A stretch of DNA of 64,000 bases. Origin: an uncultured Bacteroidales bacterium. Its GTDB lineage: Bacteria; Bacteroidota; Bacteroidia; Bacteroidales; Muribaculaceae. Position numbers and translations under genes: made by a program. Each line of letters opens with the position of its first letter. Position 1 is the first letter of the stretch. This document shows, in pieces, positions 26,499 through 35,092 of the stretch. The stretch is taken from contig CACXLJ010000005.1 in the NCBI GenBank assembly GCA_902768435.1, forward strand, positions 41,104-105,103, given 5' to 3'. A model generated the notes under the pieces. The model saw nothing but the letters and a program-made list of their open reading frames with translations. It did not search any database and was not told the origin of the DNA.

Positions 26499-28571
26499 TT
26501 ATGCATTCATGATGATATCAATCAGGGCAGTGATGTCGCGCACATCAATTTCGCTGTCACCATTCACATCGGCACGCTGATTATTGGTGATAGAGTTCAT
26601 GATGACATCGATCAGGGCGGTGATGTCGCGCACATCAACTTCGCCGTCGCCGTTCACATCGCCGCGCAGGGTTGCGGCAGGTGTCTTGTCGACGATTCTC
26701 ACATCGCCCACGAGCAGCATCTGCATGCCGTAGTTGCTGCAGCACTGCACGCCAATGAAGCTCACAAACTCCTCGTTTTCAACACCGTTGCCATCTTCCT
26801 CGGCGGTGATGGTGAAGGTGTAGTCACGCAGCTCGTTGGGATGGTTGATTTCAACCTCGTCGCTCAGCGGCATGGCGGCAGCGGTGGTGTAGCCAATCAT
26901 CGAGTACACATTGAATCTCTCGGGGTAGGGCTGCAGTGTGTTGGCGGCCGAAACGGTGATTTCATACTCGTGACCCTCAACAAACTTGAGCGGGGGCGAC
27001 ACCAGCCAGTCGAGCGCGTAGTACGACGGATGTGCCTGATATATGTAGAAATTGCGACCCAACATCGAGTAGCGGTGCCACTCAAAGGTGTAGCCGTCGG
27101 TGTTGGCATCGAGTGGAGTCCACAGCAGGGCCTCGGCTTCGCCGTTGAAGTCGGCGGTCATTGTCGGGTTGATGTTGCGTGCAGGGCCGTTCACCAGGAA
27201 ATTGGTTTCGGCGGCCTCGCCTGCGCCAGCCGAGTTAACTGCCACAATCTGATAGGTGTAGCGTGCCAGGGTGGCTATGTTGCTGTCGGTGTAGGTGCAG
27301 CTGGTGAGGCCGGTGGCGAGGGTCTCGCCATTGCGCATCACATTGTAGGTCACATTCTGCGTGGGGGCATAGCCGCCGTGGGCGCCTGTTGTGGGCGCGT
27401 TCCAGGTGACGACGGTGCTGCACAGCCGCGTCATGTCGAGGGTGGCAGTGGCGTTGGCGGGAGCGGCAAGCACATCGGTGCCCACATACACATCCACAAA
27501 CTGGTCGGCACCAGTGCCGGCGGCATTGCAGGCCTGCACATGATAGCGATAGGTGCCGGCGGCGGGAACCACATCGGTAAATGTCGAGGCATTGCCAGGT
27601 ACGGCATTAAGCACCTCGCCCACTTGTTCGCTGCCACGAGTGATTTTCACCTTGTCGATGCTCTCAAGCGTTTCGCCGTTCATCATCAGGGTGGGGTTGG
27701 TCCAGTTGAGCACCACGCTCAGCGCTCCCTGCGGGTTGGCGGTGGCGGTGAGGTTAGCCACGCGTTGCGGCGCGGTGAGGTCGGCCATCACATAGGGGGC
27801 ATCAAGACCTACGGTCCAGAATCCCTCGCCATTGTTGCCGCTGCCTATCACGCCCAGGTCGGTGGTGGCGGCATTGGTGGGGTCAACCCTGTAGAGGTGG
27901 TTCACATAGCTTGTCGAGGTCTCGCTGGCCCAGTACAGCATGCCATTGTTGCGGTCCATGCCCAGCGAGCCAAAGGTCTGGCGGGGTTTGATGCCCGTGT
28001 TGCCAATGGTGGTGGACTCGTGACTGGTCAAGTTGTAGGAGCACAGCACGCCGTCGCGGGTCATGTAGTACATGGTGCCGTCGACGCCTATGGTCATGGC
28101 GCGGGCATAGAATCCCAGGTCGGCAATCACGGTCGAGAGTGCGCCGGTCGTCAGGTCGATGGCGCCGAGCATCGAAGTGCTCACATTCTCGTTCTCGGAG
28201 TTGCAGATGAAATACATCTTATTATCGACATAGTTGAAACTCATGTCGTTAGGGAAACCTACTCCCTCGGGCTTGGTGCCTATCAGGGTGGTGGCTCCGG
28301 TGGTGATGTCCACGCTATAGAGCTGGGTGTTGAAGTCGTCGTCAAAACTCATGATATAGAGTGTTGAGTCCTTGATGGCTCCAGCAATGGGAATGATGTC
28401 GCTGGCAATGCGGGTGGCACTGGCGGGGTTGTCGGTGTCGATGGTCACGAAGCCAGGTGTTGCATAGTTGCGCGCAAAGCCATAGAGTGTGATGGCATTG
28501 GCACTGAGCGAACCCATGATCATGGCAATCGCAGCGCAGGCCATGACAATGCGGCGGGTGAGTGTGTGCAT
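26499..28571 (-). CDS. Secreted beta-propeller-like/fibronectin-type III protein with dockerin-like module
   Basis: The protein has 690 residues with a signal peptide (MACAAIAMIMGSLSANA). Residues about 25-265 contain repeated short beta blocks of the kind LYSVDITTGATTLIG, LGAIDLTTGALSTV and LYRVDPTNAATTDLG, suggesting a beta-propeller. About 270-460 hold two fibronectin type III-like domains (VVLNWTNPTLMMNGE, YRYHVQACNAAGTG; VVTWNAPTTG, YTYQIVAVNSAGAGE). A jelly-roll region follows. The C-terminal dockerin halves are DVNGDGEVDVRD and DVNGDSEIDVRD. It is a surface or secreted protein; ligand or substrate unknown. DNA of its dockerin module is nearly identical to that of the neighbouring gene. 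Confidence 0.8.
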   Translation of the reverse strand: MHTLTRRIVMACAAIAMIMGSLSANAITLYGFARNYATPGFVTIDTDNPASATRIASDIIPIAGAIKDSTLYIMSFDDDFNTQLYSVDITTGATTLIGTKPEGVGFPNDMSFNYVDNKMYFICNSENENVSTSMLGAIDLTTGALSTVIADLGFYARAMTIGVDGTMYYMTRDGVLCSYNLTSHESTTIGNTGIKPRQTFGSLGMDRNNGMLYWASETSTSYVNHLYRVDPTNAATTDLGVIGSGNNGEGFWTVGLDAPYVMADLTAPQRVANLTATANPQGALSVVLNWTNPTLMMNGETLESIDKVKITRGSEQVGEVLNAVPGNASTFTDVVPAAGTYRYHVQACNAAGTGADQFVDVYVGTDVLAAPANATATLDMTRLCSTVVTWNAPTTGAHGGYAPTQNVTYNVMRNGETLATGLTSCTYTDSNIATLARYTYQIVAVNSAGAGEAAETNFLVNGPARNINPTMTADFNGEAEALLWTPLDANTDGYTFEWHRYSMLGRNFYIYQAHPSYYALDWLVSPPLKFVEGHEYEITVSAANTLQPYPERFNVYSMIGYTTAAAMPLSDEVEINHPNELRDYTFTITAEEDGNGVENEEFVSFIGVQCCSNYGMQMLLVGDVRIVDKTPAATLRGDVNGDGEVDVRDITALIDVIMNSITNNQRADVNGDSEIDVRDITALIDIIMNA

Positions 28572-28646
28572 AGATAAATAGATGTTTAAGAGGTTAAAAA
28601 TTGTGTGTTAATGAGTTTTGTATAGTTGTTTTTAGTTTAATGGGTA

Positions 28647-28654
28647 CAAAAGTA
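28647..28654 (-). promoter_or_regulatory. -7 promoter element (TACTTTTG) for the 690-residue dockerin protein
   Basis: The reverse-strand match to TAnnTTTG lies 76 bp upstream of the ATG at 28571. Confidence 0.5.
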
Positions 28655-28762
28655 GTGAAATTTTGTTGGCTTTTTTTTCGTGAGGGGGTGTTTTTTACTT
28701 AAAAATGTTGCAATTGTGCGTTTTTTAAGTCGGTTGACCAGCAACAATTGAACAGATTTGAT

Positions 28763-28770
28763 TACTTTTG
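28763..28770 (+). promoter_or_regulatory. -7 promoter element (TACTTTTG) for the beta-barrel gene
   Basis: The match to TAnnTTTG lies 29 bp upstream of the start codon at 28799. Confidence 0.55.
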
Positions 28771-28798
28771 TGTTTAAAATAACAATAACCGTTCAACG

Positions 28799-29542
28799 AT
28801 GATGAAACATTTAGTCAATAAATATGTGGTGGCGCTGTGGCTCATGACTATGGCCGCCCTGGTTGCGCAGGCGCAAAACTCACAAGTCTCGGGTGAGCCA
28901 AGTGGCTTTACCTATGGCGTTTATGGCGGTGTGGGAGCCGCCTTCCCCACTGGCAGCGTGGCCGATAACTTCAAGGGCAGCGCCGTGTTCCAGATAGGCC
29001 TCACGGGCACCTATCAGAATTTCAGACTCAAGACCGATGTGGCCTATAGCCAGCCCTCGTTCAAGAACCGCAACATCTTTGCAGCCTTCGACGCCGACGG
29101 CCATCCCGCTCAAGACAATGCCCATGCCGATGCCTCGCTGCTGCTGTGGAGCGTGCAGGCGGGTTACAGGGTTTACCAGGGGCATCGCCTGTCGGTAACC
29201 CCCAATGTGGGTTTCGTGTTGTCGCGCTACAGCTGGGACCTGAACAACCTGGAGTGGAGCAAGGACGAGAACGACGAGGACCAGTTCCGCGTGACAGGTG
29301 TCGACAAGGCGCGTTTCACCCACACCAGCTGGATTGCCTCTATCGACTTCGACATCAGGTTGCACACCACCATCACCGACAAGCCTTTCTTGGGCAACGG
29401 CAGCAAGCGGTTCACCTCGTCGATTCGCATCACTCCCTTCATCGCTGGGCTCAAGCACAGCAAGAGCGTGCCCTCGACTAAGGGATGTCTGGTGGGTGCC
29501 ACGGTGAACTATTTGGGGCTGCTGCAGTCGCTGGGCTTTTAA
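28799..29542 (+). CDS. Outer-membrane beta-barrel protein, function unknown
   Basis: The protein has 247 residues. A signal peptide ends near ALVAQAQ. Alternating hydrophobic strands follow (FTYGVYGGVGAAFPTGSVAD, VFQIGLTGTYQNFRLKTDVAYS, LLLWSVQAGYRVYQGHRLSV, SWIASIDFDIRLHTTI), ending LGLLQSLGF with the terminal Phe typical of outer-membrane barrels. The size suits an 8- to 10-stranded porin-like or adhesin-like barrel. The gene stands alone with its own promoter box; the YIG-type features of known families are not evident. An alternative start one codon in is possible. Confidence 0.72.
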   Translation: MMKHLVNKYVVALWLMTMAALVAQAQNSQVSGEPSGFTYGVYGGVGAAFPTGSVADNFKGSAVFQIGLTGTYQNFRLKTDVAYSQPSFKNRNIFAAFDADGHPAQDNAHADASLLLWSVQAGYRVYQGHRLSVTPNVGFVLSRYSWDLNNLEWSKDENDEDQFRVTGVDKARFTHTSWIASIDFDIRLHTTITDKPFLGNGSKRFTSSIRITPFIAGLKHSKSVPSTKGCLVGATVNYLGLLQSLGF

Positions 29543-29560
29543 TGCGCTCCCAAACGATAA

Positions 29561-29585
29561 ACCCAAATCCTAATGACCGAATCGG
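29561..29585. repeat. Solo copy of a dispersed motif AAATCCTAATGACCGAAT
   Basis: The 25-bp sequence shares 21 bp, with one ambiguous position, with the left arm of the inverted-repeat element at 43293-43475. It lies just after the beta-barrel gene. Confidence 0.7.
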
Positions 29586-29648
29586 GATAAAAAGGCATTT
29601 TTAAGCACAATTAATACACATTAGTGGTGCTATTTAAAAAGTTTGTCC

Positions 29649-29656
29649 TACTTTTG
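29649..29656 (+). promoter_or_regulatory. -7 promoter element (TACTTTTG) for the DUF4294 gene
   Basis: The match to TAnnTTTG lies 28 bp upstream of the start at 29684. Confidence 0.55.
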
Positions 29657-29683
29657 CCCCTGTAAAACAACGGGCATCAGGCA

Positions 29684-30313
29684 ATGAAGCACTGGATAAT
29701 GGTCATAATGTTGGCCCTGGCATGCCTGCCGGCATTGAGCCAGGAGATGGTGATTGACGAGCGCGAACTCTCGCCCATCAGGAGCGTCTATCATGGCATG
29801 TATCACGACATTGACCCGCTCACCGGCGACACCACCATGTGGATTGTGATGAATCCCGTCATCGTTTACCCCAACGAGCGTTTCCGCAACAAGAAGGATG
29901 AGGAATTCTACTGGAAAACCGTGCGCGATGTGAAGAAGACCTTGCCCTATGCCAAACTCATCAACCGCACCTTGCAGGAAACCTACGAGTACCTCCAGAC
30001 CTTCGACACTAAGAAGGAGAAAGACGCCTACCTCAAGAAGTTTGAGAAGCAGCTCTATGCCCAGTACAAACCCATCATGAAGAAGTTCACCAAGAACCAG
30101 GGAAAAATCATGATTAAACTCGTCAACCGCGAGACCAACCAGAACTCCTACAGCATTGTCAAGGCATTCATGGGCACCTTCCGCGCGGGATTCTGGCAGA
30201 CCTTCGGGCGCTTTTTCGGCGTCAACCTCAAGGCCGAGTACCGACCCCAGAAGGACAAGAACGACGCCCTCATCGAGCGCATCTGCGTGCGCGTCGAGCA
30301 AGGCCTGCTCTAA
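29684..30313 (+). CDS. DUF4294 family secreted protein
   Basis: The protein has 209 residues with a signal peptide (MVIMLALACLPALSQ). The body matches DUF4294: an acidic N-terminal beta part (MWIVMNPVIVYP), then a helical part RNKKDEEFYWKTVRDVKKTLPYAKLI, an ETYEYLQT helix and the conserved GKIMIKLVNRETNQNSY-IVKAFMG-FRAGFWQTFGRFFG stretch with Tyr, Arg and Trp residues. The family is restricted to Bacteroidota and has no known function. The end of the gene is followed immediately by a short fragment (30332-30490). Confidence 0.88.
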   Translation: MKHWIMVIMLALACLPALSQEMVIDERELSPIRSVYHGMYHDIDPLTGDTTMWIVMNPVIVYPNERFRNKKDEEFYWKTVRDVKKTLPYAKLINRTLQETYEYLQTFDTKKEKDAYLKKFEKQLYAQYKPIMKKFTKNQGKIMIKLVNRETNQNSYSIVKAFMGTFRAGFWQTFGRFFGVNLKAEYRPQKDKNDALIERICVRVEQGLL

Positions 30314-30331
30314 GCCCACCCTCTGCAAACA

Positions 30332-30490
30332 GTGCTTTCTGGTATAAAATTACAAGAGGCAACCGACATCTATTACAACTCAGTGACGGCCAATCTCATT
30401 GAAGAAGGAATTGCCGACTTGCATTGCCGTAGCGACAAGTATCTCGCCAACGAAGTCTGGCTTGAATATCAGGAGAAAATGTGCGATTGA
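30332..30490 (+). pseudogene. Small unidentified coding fragment (52 codons, GTG start or N-terminally truncated)
   Basis: The frame is open from the DUF4294 stop to TGA at 30488. It encodes a coherent helical peptide (GIKLQEATDIYYNS, ANLIEEGIADLHCRSDKYLA, EVWLEYQEK). The composition looks like real protein rather than random sequence. The form resembles the C-terminal half of small (70-80 residue) proteins often found with toxin-antitoxin-like genes in Bacteroidales, but I cannot name a family. The only visible start is a GTG at 30332, so it is either a tiny gene or a decayed remnant. Confidence 0.45.
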
Positions 30491-30553
30491 TGTGGCACGG
30501 AAAGCCGCTGCATGAGTATTTTTGTGGCAATAAACCCAAAATACTCATCAATC

Positions 30554-31135
30554 ATGGAAAACACCAATCAATTTTTGCATCTCAGCGCCAGCGAGATGCT
30601 CGCCCTGTGGAAAAAAGAACTGCGCCTCGAGCCTGTGGTGCGCGACTGCACCGTGGAGCGCGACGACGGCATCGACATCGACGCCCTGCTCGAGTTGCAC
30701 ATCCGGCAGTGGTATGCCCACCTGCTCAACACTGCCCCCATCGAGTGGCTGCCGGTTGAAGATGTCAAGGCCGATGTTGCTCTCACCACCGATGCGCACG
30801 GTAAGGTCTCGGCCACCGTCCCACCGCAGTGCGTGCGACCCGTCGAGTGGCAATTAACCGCCTGGCAACGACCCGTCACCCAGTTCCTCGCCCCCGATAG
30901 CCACGAGGCGCAAGTCGCCCTCGACCCCTACACCGGTGCGGGACCCAACCGACCTGCCGCCATCGACTATGGCAATCGCCTGCTGCTCCTCGCCATTGCC
31001 ACCGGCACCCAGCCCGCCCTCGCCACCGCCCGCTGCGTGGTGCGCCCCGCCGATGGTACCTTCACCTTCCACCAGACCGCCCTTGCCACCATCCCCCAGT
31101 GGCACCCCGACTCCCTCAACCTCCTCTACTCCTGA
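30554..31135 (+). CDS. Hypothetical protein
   Basis: The protein has 193 residues from MENTNQFLH and is cytosolic (no signal or membrane segment). The N-terminal part is acidic and helical (LHLSASEMLALWKKELRLEP, DIDALLELHIRQWYAHLL). The rest is rich in Ala, Pro and Thr with beta character (VRPVEWQLTAWQRPVTQFLAPDS, AAIDYGNRLLLLAIATG). I do not recognise a family. An ATG 42 bp upstream is possible but would start in a low-quality leader. Base composition is GC-rich like its upstream neighbours and unlike the ATPase downstream. Confidence 0.65.
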   Translation: MENTNQFLHLSASEMLALWKKELRLEPVVRDCTVERDDGIDIDALLELHIRQWYAHLLNTAPIEWLPVEDVKADVALTTDAHGKVSATVPPQCVRPVEWQLTAWQRPVTQFLAPDSHEAQVALDPYTGAGPNRPAAIDYGNRLLLLAIATGTQPALATARCVVRPADGTFTFHQTALATIPQWHPDSLNLLYS

Positions 31136-31219
31136 TCACCTCGCCCGATAATCGCACACCGAATGCACCGATTTTCACTGAATTATTCATTGCGCAAAAT
31201 CCATGTGCTCTTCTGTCCT

Positions 31220-31286
31220 TGCATTCCGAGCATTCGGCGTATTCTGTGTGTTCGGTGAATTCTGTGTGTTCAGTGCATTCTGTGTG
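31220..31286. repeat. Decaying tandem repeat GTATTCTGTGTGTTCGGTG (about 18-20 bp period)
   Basis: Successive imperfect units of the form nATTC(T)GTGTGTTCnGTG, with shorter GCATTCCGA copies at the left. It lies downstream of the hypothetical gene and is non-coding. Confidence 0.75.
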
Positions 31287-31325
31287 AAATAAAGCCCACT
31301 GCAACAACGCCATTTGCCTCGCACT

Positions 31326-31366
31326 TGGCGTTTTTCTGTTGAGCCTGAGCGGTTATTCAACAAAAA
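31326..31366 (+). repeat. Left copy of 41-bp direct repeat flanking the ATPase gene
   Basis: It begins TGGCGTTTTTCTGTTGAGCC and ends TTCAACAAAAA. It is identical to 32906-32946 except for one T/C difference. The left copy also forms the 3' arm of a terminator-like hairpin (AACGCCA...TGGCGTTTTT). Confidence 0.92.
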
Positions 31367-31406
31367 TGAATCTTTCTCCAAACCTATAATTTTTTCTTTC
31401 AAAAAA

Positions 31407-31437
31407 TTGGAGATTTATGTGAGACACACTATCTTTG
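31407..31437 (+). promoter_or_regulatory. Promoter of the AAA/DUF4143 ATPase gene
   Basis: A TTGG -33-like element (31407-31410) is followed 19 bp later by TATCTTTG (31430-31437), matching TAnnTTTG. The predicted transcript start is near 31444. Confidence 0.6.
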
Positions 31438-31450
31438 CAATGCTAATAAT

Positions 31451-31532
31451 CTCCGTTTGGTGTAGAATTCGCCCCACACAAAACCTCCGTTTGGTGTAGA
31501 ATCCACCCAAATAAAAACCTCCGTTTGGTGTA
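31451..31532 (+). repeat. Three-copy repeat, exact 34-bp period, in the ATPase 5' leader
   Basis: The identical core CTCCGTTTGGTGTA occurs at 31451-31464, 31485-31498 and 31519-31532. The 20-bp intervals are also related to each other (GAATyC-CCC-ACA pattern). The array fills the predicted leader and ends 9 bp before the ATG. Confidence 0.9.
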
Positions 31533-31541
31533 TTTATAAAT

Positions 31542-32888
31542 ATGAAACGCAAGATTTACAATGAGTTAAAGAGATGGAAGGATCAATGGGGTGGTAAAAC
31601 TGCCATTTTGATTGATGGAGCTCGTCGTGTGGGCAAGAGTTATATCGCTGAGGAATTTGCTCGAAATGAGTATAAATCCTACTTGGTGATTGACTTCAAC
31701 AATGTGAGTCAACAAATTAAGCAACTTTTTGAAGAACAACTGGCTAATCTTGATATTTTCTTCCGTCAATTAAGTCTGCTGACTGGTGTCAAGTTCTACG
31801 AGCGGCAAACAGTCATCATTTTTGATGAAGTGCAACAGTTTCCACGTGCTCGTGCCGCCATTAAATATCTTGTGGCCGATGGTCGTTATGACTATATTGA
31901 GACGGGGTCACTAGTGAGTATAAATCGTAATGTCAAGGATATTGTGATTCCATCTGAAGAGGAGCGAATCGACATGTATCCCATGGACTTTGAAGAGTTT
32001 CTTTGGGCCATGGGCAATGATGTGCTTATGCCCTATGTTCAAGAACAGTTTAGTGCCTTAAGACCCATGGGGCAAGCCATTCATCGCAAAGCCATGGAAC
32101 TGTTTCGACAGTACATGATTGTTGGCGGCATGCCACAAGTTGTACTGGAATATGCAACAAGTAACGACTTTGATAAAGTTGATCATGTGAAGCGCAACAT
32201 ATTGAATCTCTATCGCAGTGATATCAGCAAATACGCACATGGTGAGGAACAGAAAGTAACGCACATTTTCGATTTAATCCCATCCATGTTGCAACGGCAC
32301 GAGAAACGGTTTCGAATAGGCAATGTCAAACATGGGGCTCGTACACGCGATTATGAGAAATCCTTTTTTTGGCTTGAAGAGTCGCGCGTAGTCAATATTT
32401 GCTACGCCACTACAGCCCCCAATATCGGCCTGGGGCTAAACAGAGAGCAATATAAGTTTAAATTATATATGGCCGACACGGGACTGCTTATTTCACAGGC
32501 TTTTGGTGAACGAGCCGAACGGGAAGACCTGTATCGCAAACTGATGTTCGATAAACTCGAAGTGAATAAAGGAATGTTGGTCGAGAACATTGTTGCTCAG
32601 ATGCTCAAGGCTTCGGGCAAAGAATTGTTCTACTACTCATCTTATAGCGATAATGCTGATGATAAAATGGAAATTGATTTTCTCATCAGGAAACAGCAAG
32701 TGACAAGCCGACATAACATTTCGCCAATCGAAGTGAAGAGTTCTAATCGCTACACACTTTCATCTTTGCGCAAATGCATCAAGAAATTCTCGGCCCATAT
32801 CGCTACACCTTATGTTCTGCACAGTGGCGATCTAAAGGTCGAAGATGGGGTTGTTTTCTTGCCCCTTTACATGACACCCCTACTTTAG
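31542..32888 (+). CDS. AAA-family ATPase with DUF4143 and nuclease-like C-terminus
   Basis: The protein has 448 residues. An N-terminal AAA_14 domain has Walker A GARRVGKS (26-33) and Walker B VIIFDEVQ, followed by the family motif YIETGSLVSI and the IDMYPMDFEEFLWAMG block. A DUF4143 region follows (YMIVGGMPQVVLEY, SDISKYA, WLEESRVVNICY, YMADTGLLISQAFG). The end has MEIDFLI and PIEVKSS, residues arranged like a PD-(D/E)xK nuclease fold. Proteins of this type are abundant and frequently transferred in Bacteroidales; their function is not established. Codon use is AT-richer than the neighbours, and a 41-bp direct repeat flanks the gene, both signs of insertion. Confidence 0.87.
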   Translation: MKRKIYNELKRWKDQWGGKTAILIDGARRVGKSYIAEEFARNEYKSYLVIDFNNVSQQIKQLFEEQLANLDIFFRQLSLLTGVKFYERQTVIIFDEVQQFPRARAAIKYLVADGRYDYIETGSLVSINRNVKDIVIPSEEERIDMYPMDFEEFLWAMGNDVLMPYVQEQFSALRPMGQAIHRKAMELFRQYMIVGGMPQVVLEYATSNDFDKVDHVKRNILNLYRSDISKYAHGEEQKVTHIFDLIPSMLQRHEKRFRIGNVKHGARTRDYEKSFFWLEESRVVNICYATTAPNIGLGLNREQYKFKLYMADTGLLISQAFGERAEREDLYRKLMFDKLEVNKGMLVENIVAQMLKASGKELFYYSSYSDNADDKMEIDFLIRKQQVTSRHNISPIEVKSSNRYTLSSLRKCIKKFSAHIATPYVLHSGDLKVEDGVVFLPLYMTPLL

Positions 32889-32905
32889 GCCTACGAATTG
32901 GACAA

Positions 32906-32946
32906 TGGCGTTTTTCTGCTGAGCCTGAGCGGTTATTCAACAAAAA
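32906..32946 (+). repeat. Right copy of 41-bp direct repeat, abutting the metG promoter
   Basis: It matches 31326-31366 at 40 of 41 positions. The metG -7 box begins 4 bp after it. Confidence 0.92.
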
Positions 32947-32950
32947 GTAG

Positions 32951-32958
32951 TAACTTTG
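32951..32958 (+). promoter_or_regulatory. -7 promoter element (TAACTTTG) for metG
   Basis: The match to TAnnTTTG lies 28 bp upstream of the ATG at 32987. Confidence 0.6.
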
Positions 32959-32986
32959 CAAAAAATATAAATAAATACTACTTATT

Positions 32987-35026
32987 ATGGAGAAGAATTT
33001 CAAACGCACACTCGTGACGACCGCACTGCCTTATGCCAACGGTCCTGTGCACATCGGCCACCTGGCAGGGGTCTATGTTCCTGCCGACATCTACACCCGT
33101 TATCTGCGTCTCAAGGGCGAAGATGTGATTATGGTGGGCGGTAGCGACGAGCACGGTGTGCCCATCACCATCAAGGCTCAGAAAGAGGGGGTTACCCCGC
33201 AAGATATAGTGGACCGCTACCACAAGATCATCAAGGATTCGATGGCGGGCCTGGGCATCTCGTTCGATATCTATAGCCGCACCACCAGCGACATGCACCG
33301 CGTCACCGCGAGCGACTTCTTCAAGAAACTCTACGACAAAGGCGAGTTCATCGAGAAGACCACCCAGCATCTCTACGACGAGGAGGCCAACCAGTTCCTC
33401 GCCGACCGCTATGTGACAGGCACCTGCCCCCACTGCGGCAACGAGCATGCCTATGGCGACCAGTGCGAGGCTTGCGGCACCAGCCTCAACGCCACCGACC
33501 TCATCAACCCCAAGAGCGCCATCACCGGCAATGTGCCTGTGATGAAGGACACCAAGCACTGGTACATGCCCCTCGACAAGTGGGAGCCTGCCCTGCGCAA
33601 GTGGATTCTTGAGGACCACAAGGAGTGGAAGACCAATGTCTATGGCCAGTGCAAGTCGTGGCTCGACGAGCACCTGCAGCCCCGCGCCGTGACCCGCGAC
33701 CTCAACTGGGGCATACCCGTGCCCATCGAGGGTGCCGAGGGCAAAGTGCTCTATGTGTGGTTCGATGCTCCAATAGGCTACATCAGCAACACCAAGGAAC
33801 TGCTGCCCAATGACTGGGAGAAGTACTGGAAAGACAAGGATACCCGCATCATCCACTTCATTGGCAAGGACAACATCGTGTTCCACTGCCTCATCTTCCC
33901 CGCCATGCTCATGGCCGAGGGTTCTTACCAGCTGCCCGACAATGTGCCTGCCAACGAGTTCCTCAACCTCGAGGGCGACAAGATTTCGACCAGCCGCAAC
34001 TGGGCCATCTGGCTGCACGAGTACCTCGCCGACTTCCCCGGCAAGCAGGATGTGCTGCGCTATGTGCTCACTGCCAATGCGCCCGAAACCAAGGACAACG
34101 ACTTCACATGGCGCGACTTCCAGGCTCGCAACAACAACGAGCTGGTGGCTATCCTGGGCAACTTCGTGAACCGCGCGCTGGTGCTCACCCACAAGTACTT
34201 CGAGGGCAAAGTGCCTGCCTGTGGCGAACTCACCGACTACGACCGCGCCACTATCGACGAGTTCAAGGGCGTGAAGGCCACTTTGAGCGAAGCGCTCGAA
34301 ACCTTCCACTTTCGTGCCGCCCTCGCCGAGGCCATGAAACTGGCACGCATCGGCAACAAGTACCTCGCCGACACCGAGCCCTGGAAACTCGCCAAGACCG
34401 ATATGGCACGCGTCGAGACCATCCTGAACCTGGCCCTGCAGATGTGCGCCAACCTCGCCATCGCCTTCGAACCCTTCCTGCCCTTCAGCACCGAGAAACT
34501 GCGCAACATGCTGGGTATCGACAAACTGGACTGGAATGCACTGGGCAACTTCGATATTCTCAAGGCTGGCGATGTCATCAACAAGCCCGAACTCCTCTTC
34601 GAGAAGATTGAGGACGATGTGATTCAGGCACAGCTCGACCGCCTTGAGCGCATCAAGCAGGAGAACATCATCAACAACTTCAAGCCCAAGGCCATTGGCC
34701 CGCAATGCACCTTCGACGATTTCATGAAACTCGACATCCGTGTGGGAACCGTCACCGCTTGCGAAAAGGTGAAGAAGGCCGACAAACTCCTGTGCCTCAA
34801 GATCGATGACGGCATCAAGGGACGCACCATCGTCAGTGGCATTGCCAAGTATTATAACCCCGAGGATCTCGTGGGCAAGCAGGTGTGCTTCATTGCCAAC
34901 TTCCCGCCGCGCACCTTCAAGGGCATCGAGAGCCAGGGCATGATACTCAGCGCCGAGGATGCCGACGGACGCCTGGTGGTGGTTGGACCCACTGGAACCG
35001 TGAAACCCGGTGTGCAGGTCAAGTAG
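32987..35026 (+). CDS. metG: Methionine-tRNA ligase with C-terminal tRNA-binding domain
   Basis: The protein has 679 residues. The class I HIGH motif is HIGH at 22-25. A four-Cys zinc knuckle is at about 147-163 ([18 protein letters not shown]). The KMSKS-like loop is present as DKISTSRNW. The C-terminal about 110 residues ([20 protein letters not shown] to [10 protein letters not shown]) form the EMAP/Trbp111-like OB-fold tRNA-binding domain. It charges tRNA-Met for initiation and elongation. The gene has its own TAACTTTG box and is followed by a GAATTCCC simple-repeat tract before the HAD phosphatase. Length and domain order are standard for Bacteroidota. Confidence 0.96.
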   Translation: MEKNFKRTLVTTALPYANGPVHIGHLAGVYVPADIYTRYLRLKGEDVIMVGGSDEHGVPITIKAQKEGVTPQDIVDRYHKIIKDSMAGLGISFDIYSRTTSDMHRVTASDFFKKLYDKGEFIEKTTQHLYDEEANQFLADRYVTGTCPHCGNEHAYGDQCEACGTSLNATDLINPKSAITGNVPVMKDTKHWYMPLDKWEPALRKWILEDHKEWKTNVYGQCKSWLDEHLQPRAVTRDLNWGIPVPIEGAEGKVLYVWFDAPIGYISNTKELLPNDWEKYWKDKDTRIIHFIGKDNIVFHCLIFPAMLMAEGSYQLPDNVPANEFLNLEGDKISTSRNWAIWLHEYLADFPGKQDVLRYVLTANAPETKDNDFTWRDFQARNNNELVAILGNFVNRALVLTHKYFEGKVPACGELTDYDRATIDEFKGVKATLSEALETFHFRAALAEAMKLARIGNKYLADTEPWKLAKTDMARVETILNLALQMCANLAIAFEPFLPFSTEKLRNMLGIDKLDWNALGNFDILKAGDVINKPELLFEKIEDDVIQAQLDRLERIKQENIINNFKPKAIGPQCTFDDFMKLDIRVGTVTACEKVKKADKLLCLKIDDGIKGRTIVSGIAKYYNPEDLVGKQVCFIANFPPRTFKGIESQGMILSAEDADGRLVVVGPTGTVKPGVQVK

Positions 35027-35028
35027 CA

Positions 35029-35091
35029 ATTTTCCCAGAATTCCCGTTTTTCCCAGAATTCCCAGAATTCCCGGAATTCCCAATTTTCCCG
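35029..35091. repeat. GAATTCCC/TTTTCCC simple repeat between metG and the HAD gene
   Basis: About seven units of TTCCCAGAA-type sequence (TTTTCCCAGAATTCCCG, CCAGAATTCCCGGAATTCCC) fill nearly the whole gap and end 2 bp before the next ATG. Confidence 0.85.
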
Positions 35092-35092
35092 C

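Noticed and set aside
23822..28571. Cellulosome components because of dockerin modules
   Set aside because: No cohesin, scaffoldin or glycoside hydrolase domain is present in the window, and such tails are common in non-cellulosomal Bacteroidales proteins.
31451..31532. CRISPR-like array (14-bp repeats with 20-bp intervals)
   Set aside because: Only three repeats, the intervals resemble each other, there are no cas genes, and the array sits in a gene leader. It is a plain tandem repeat.
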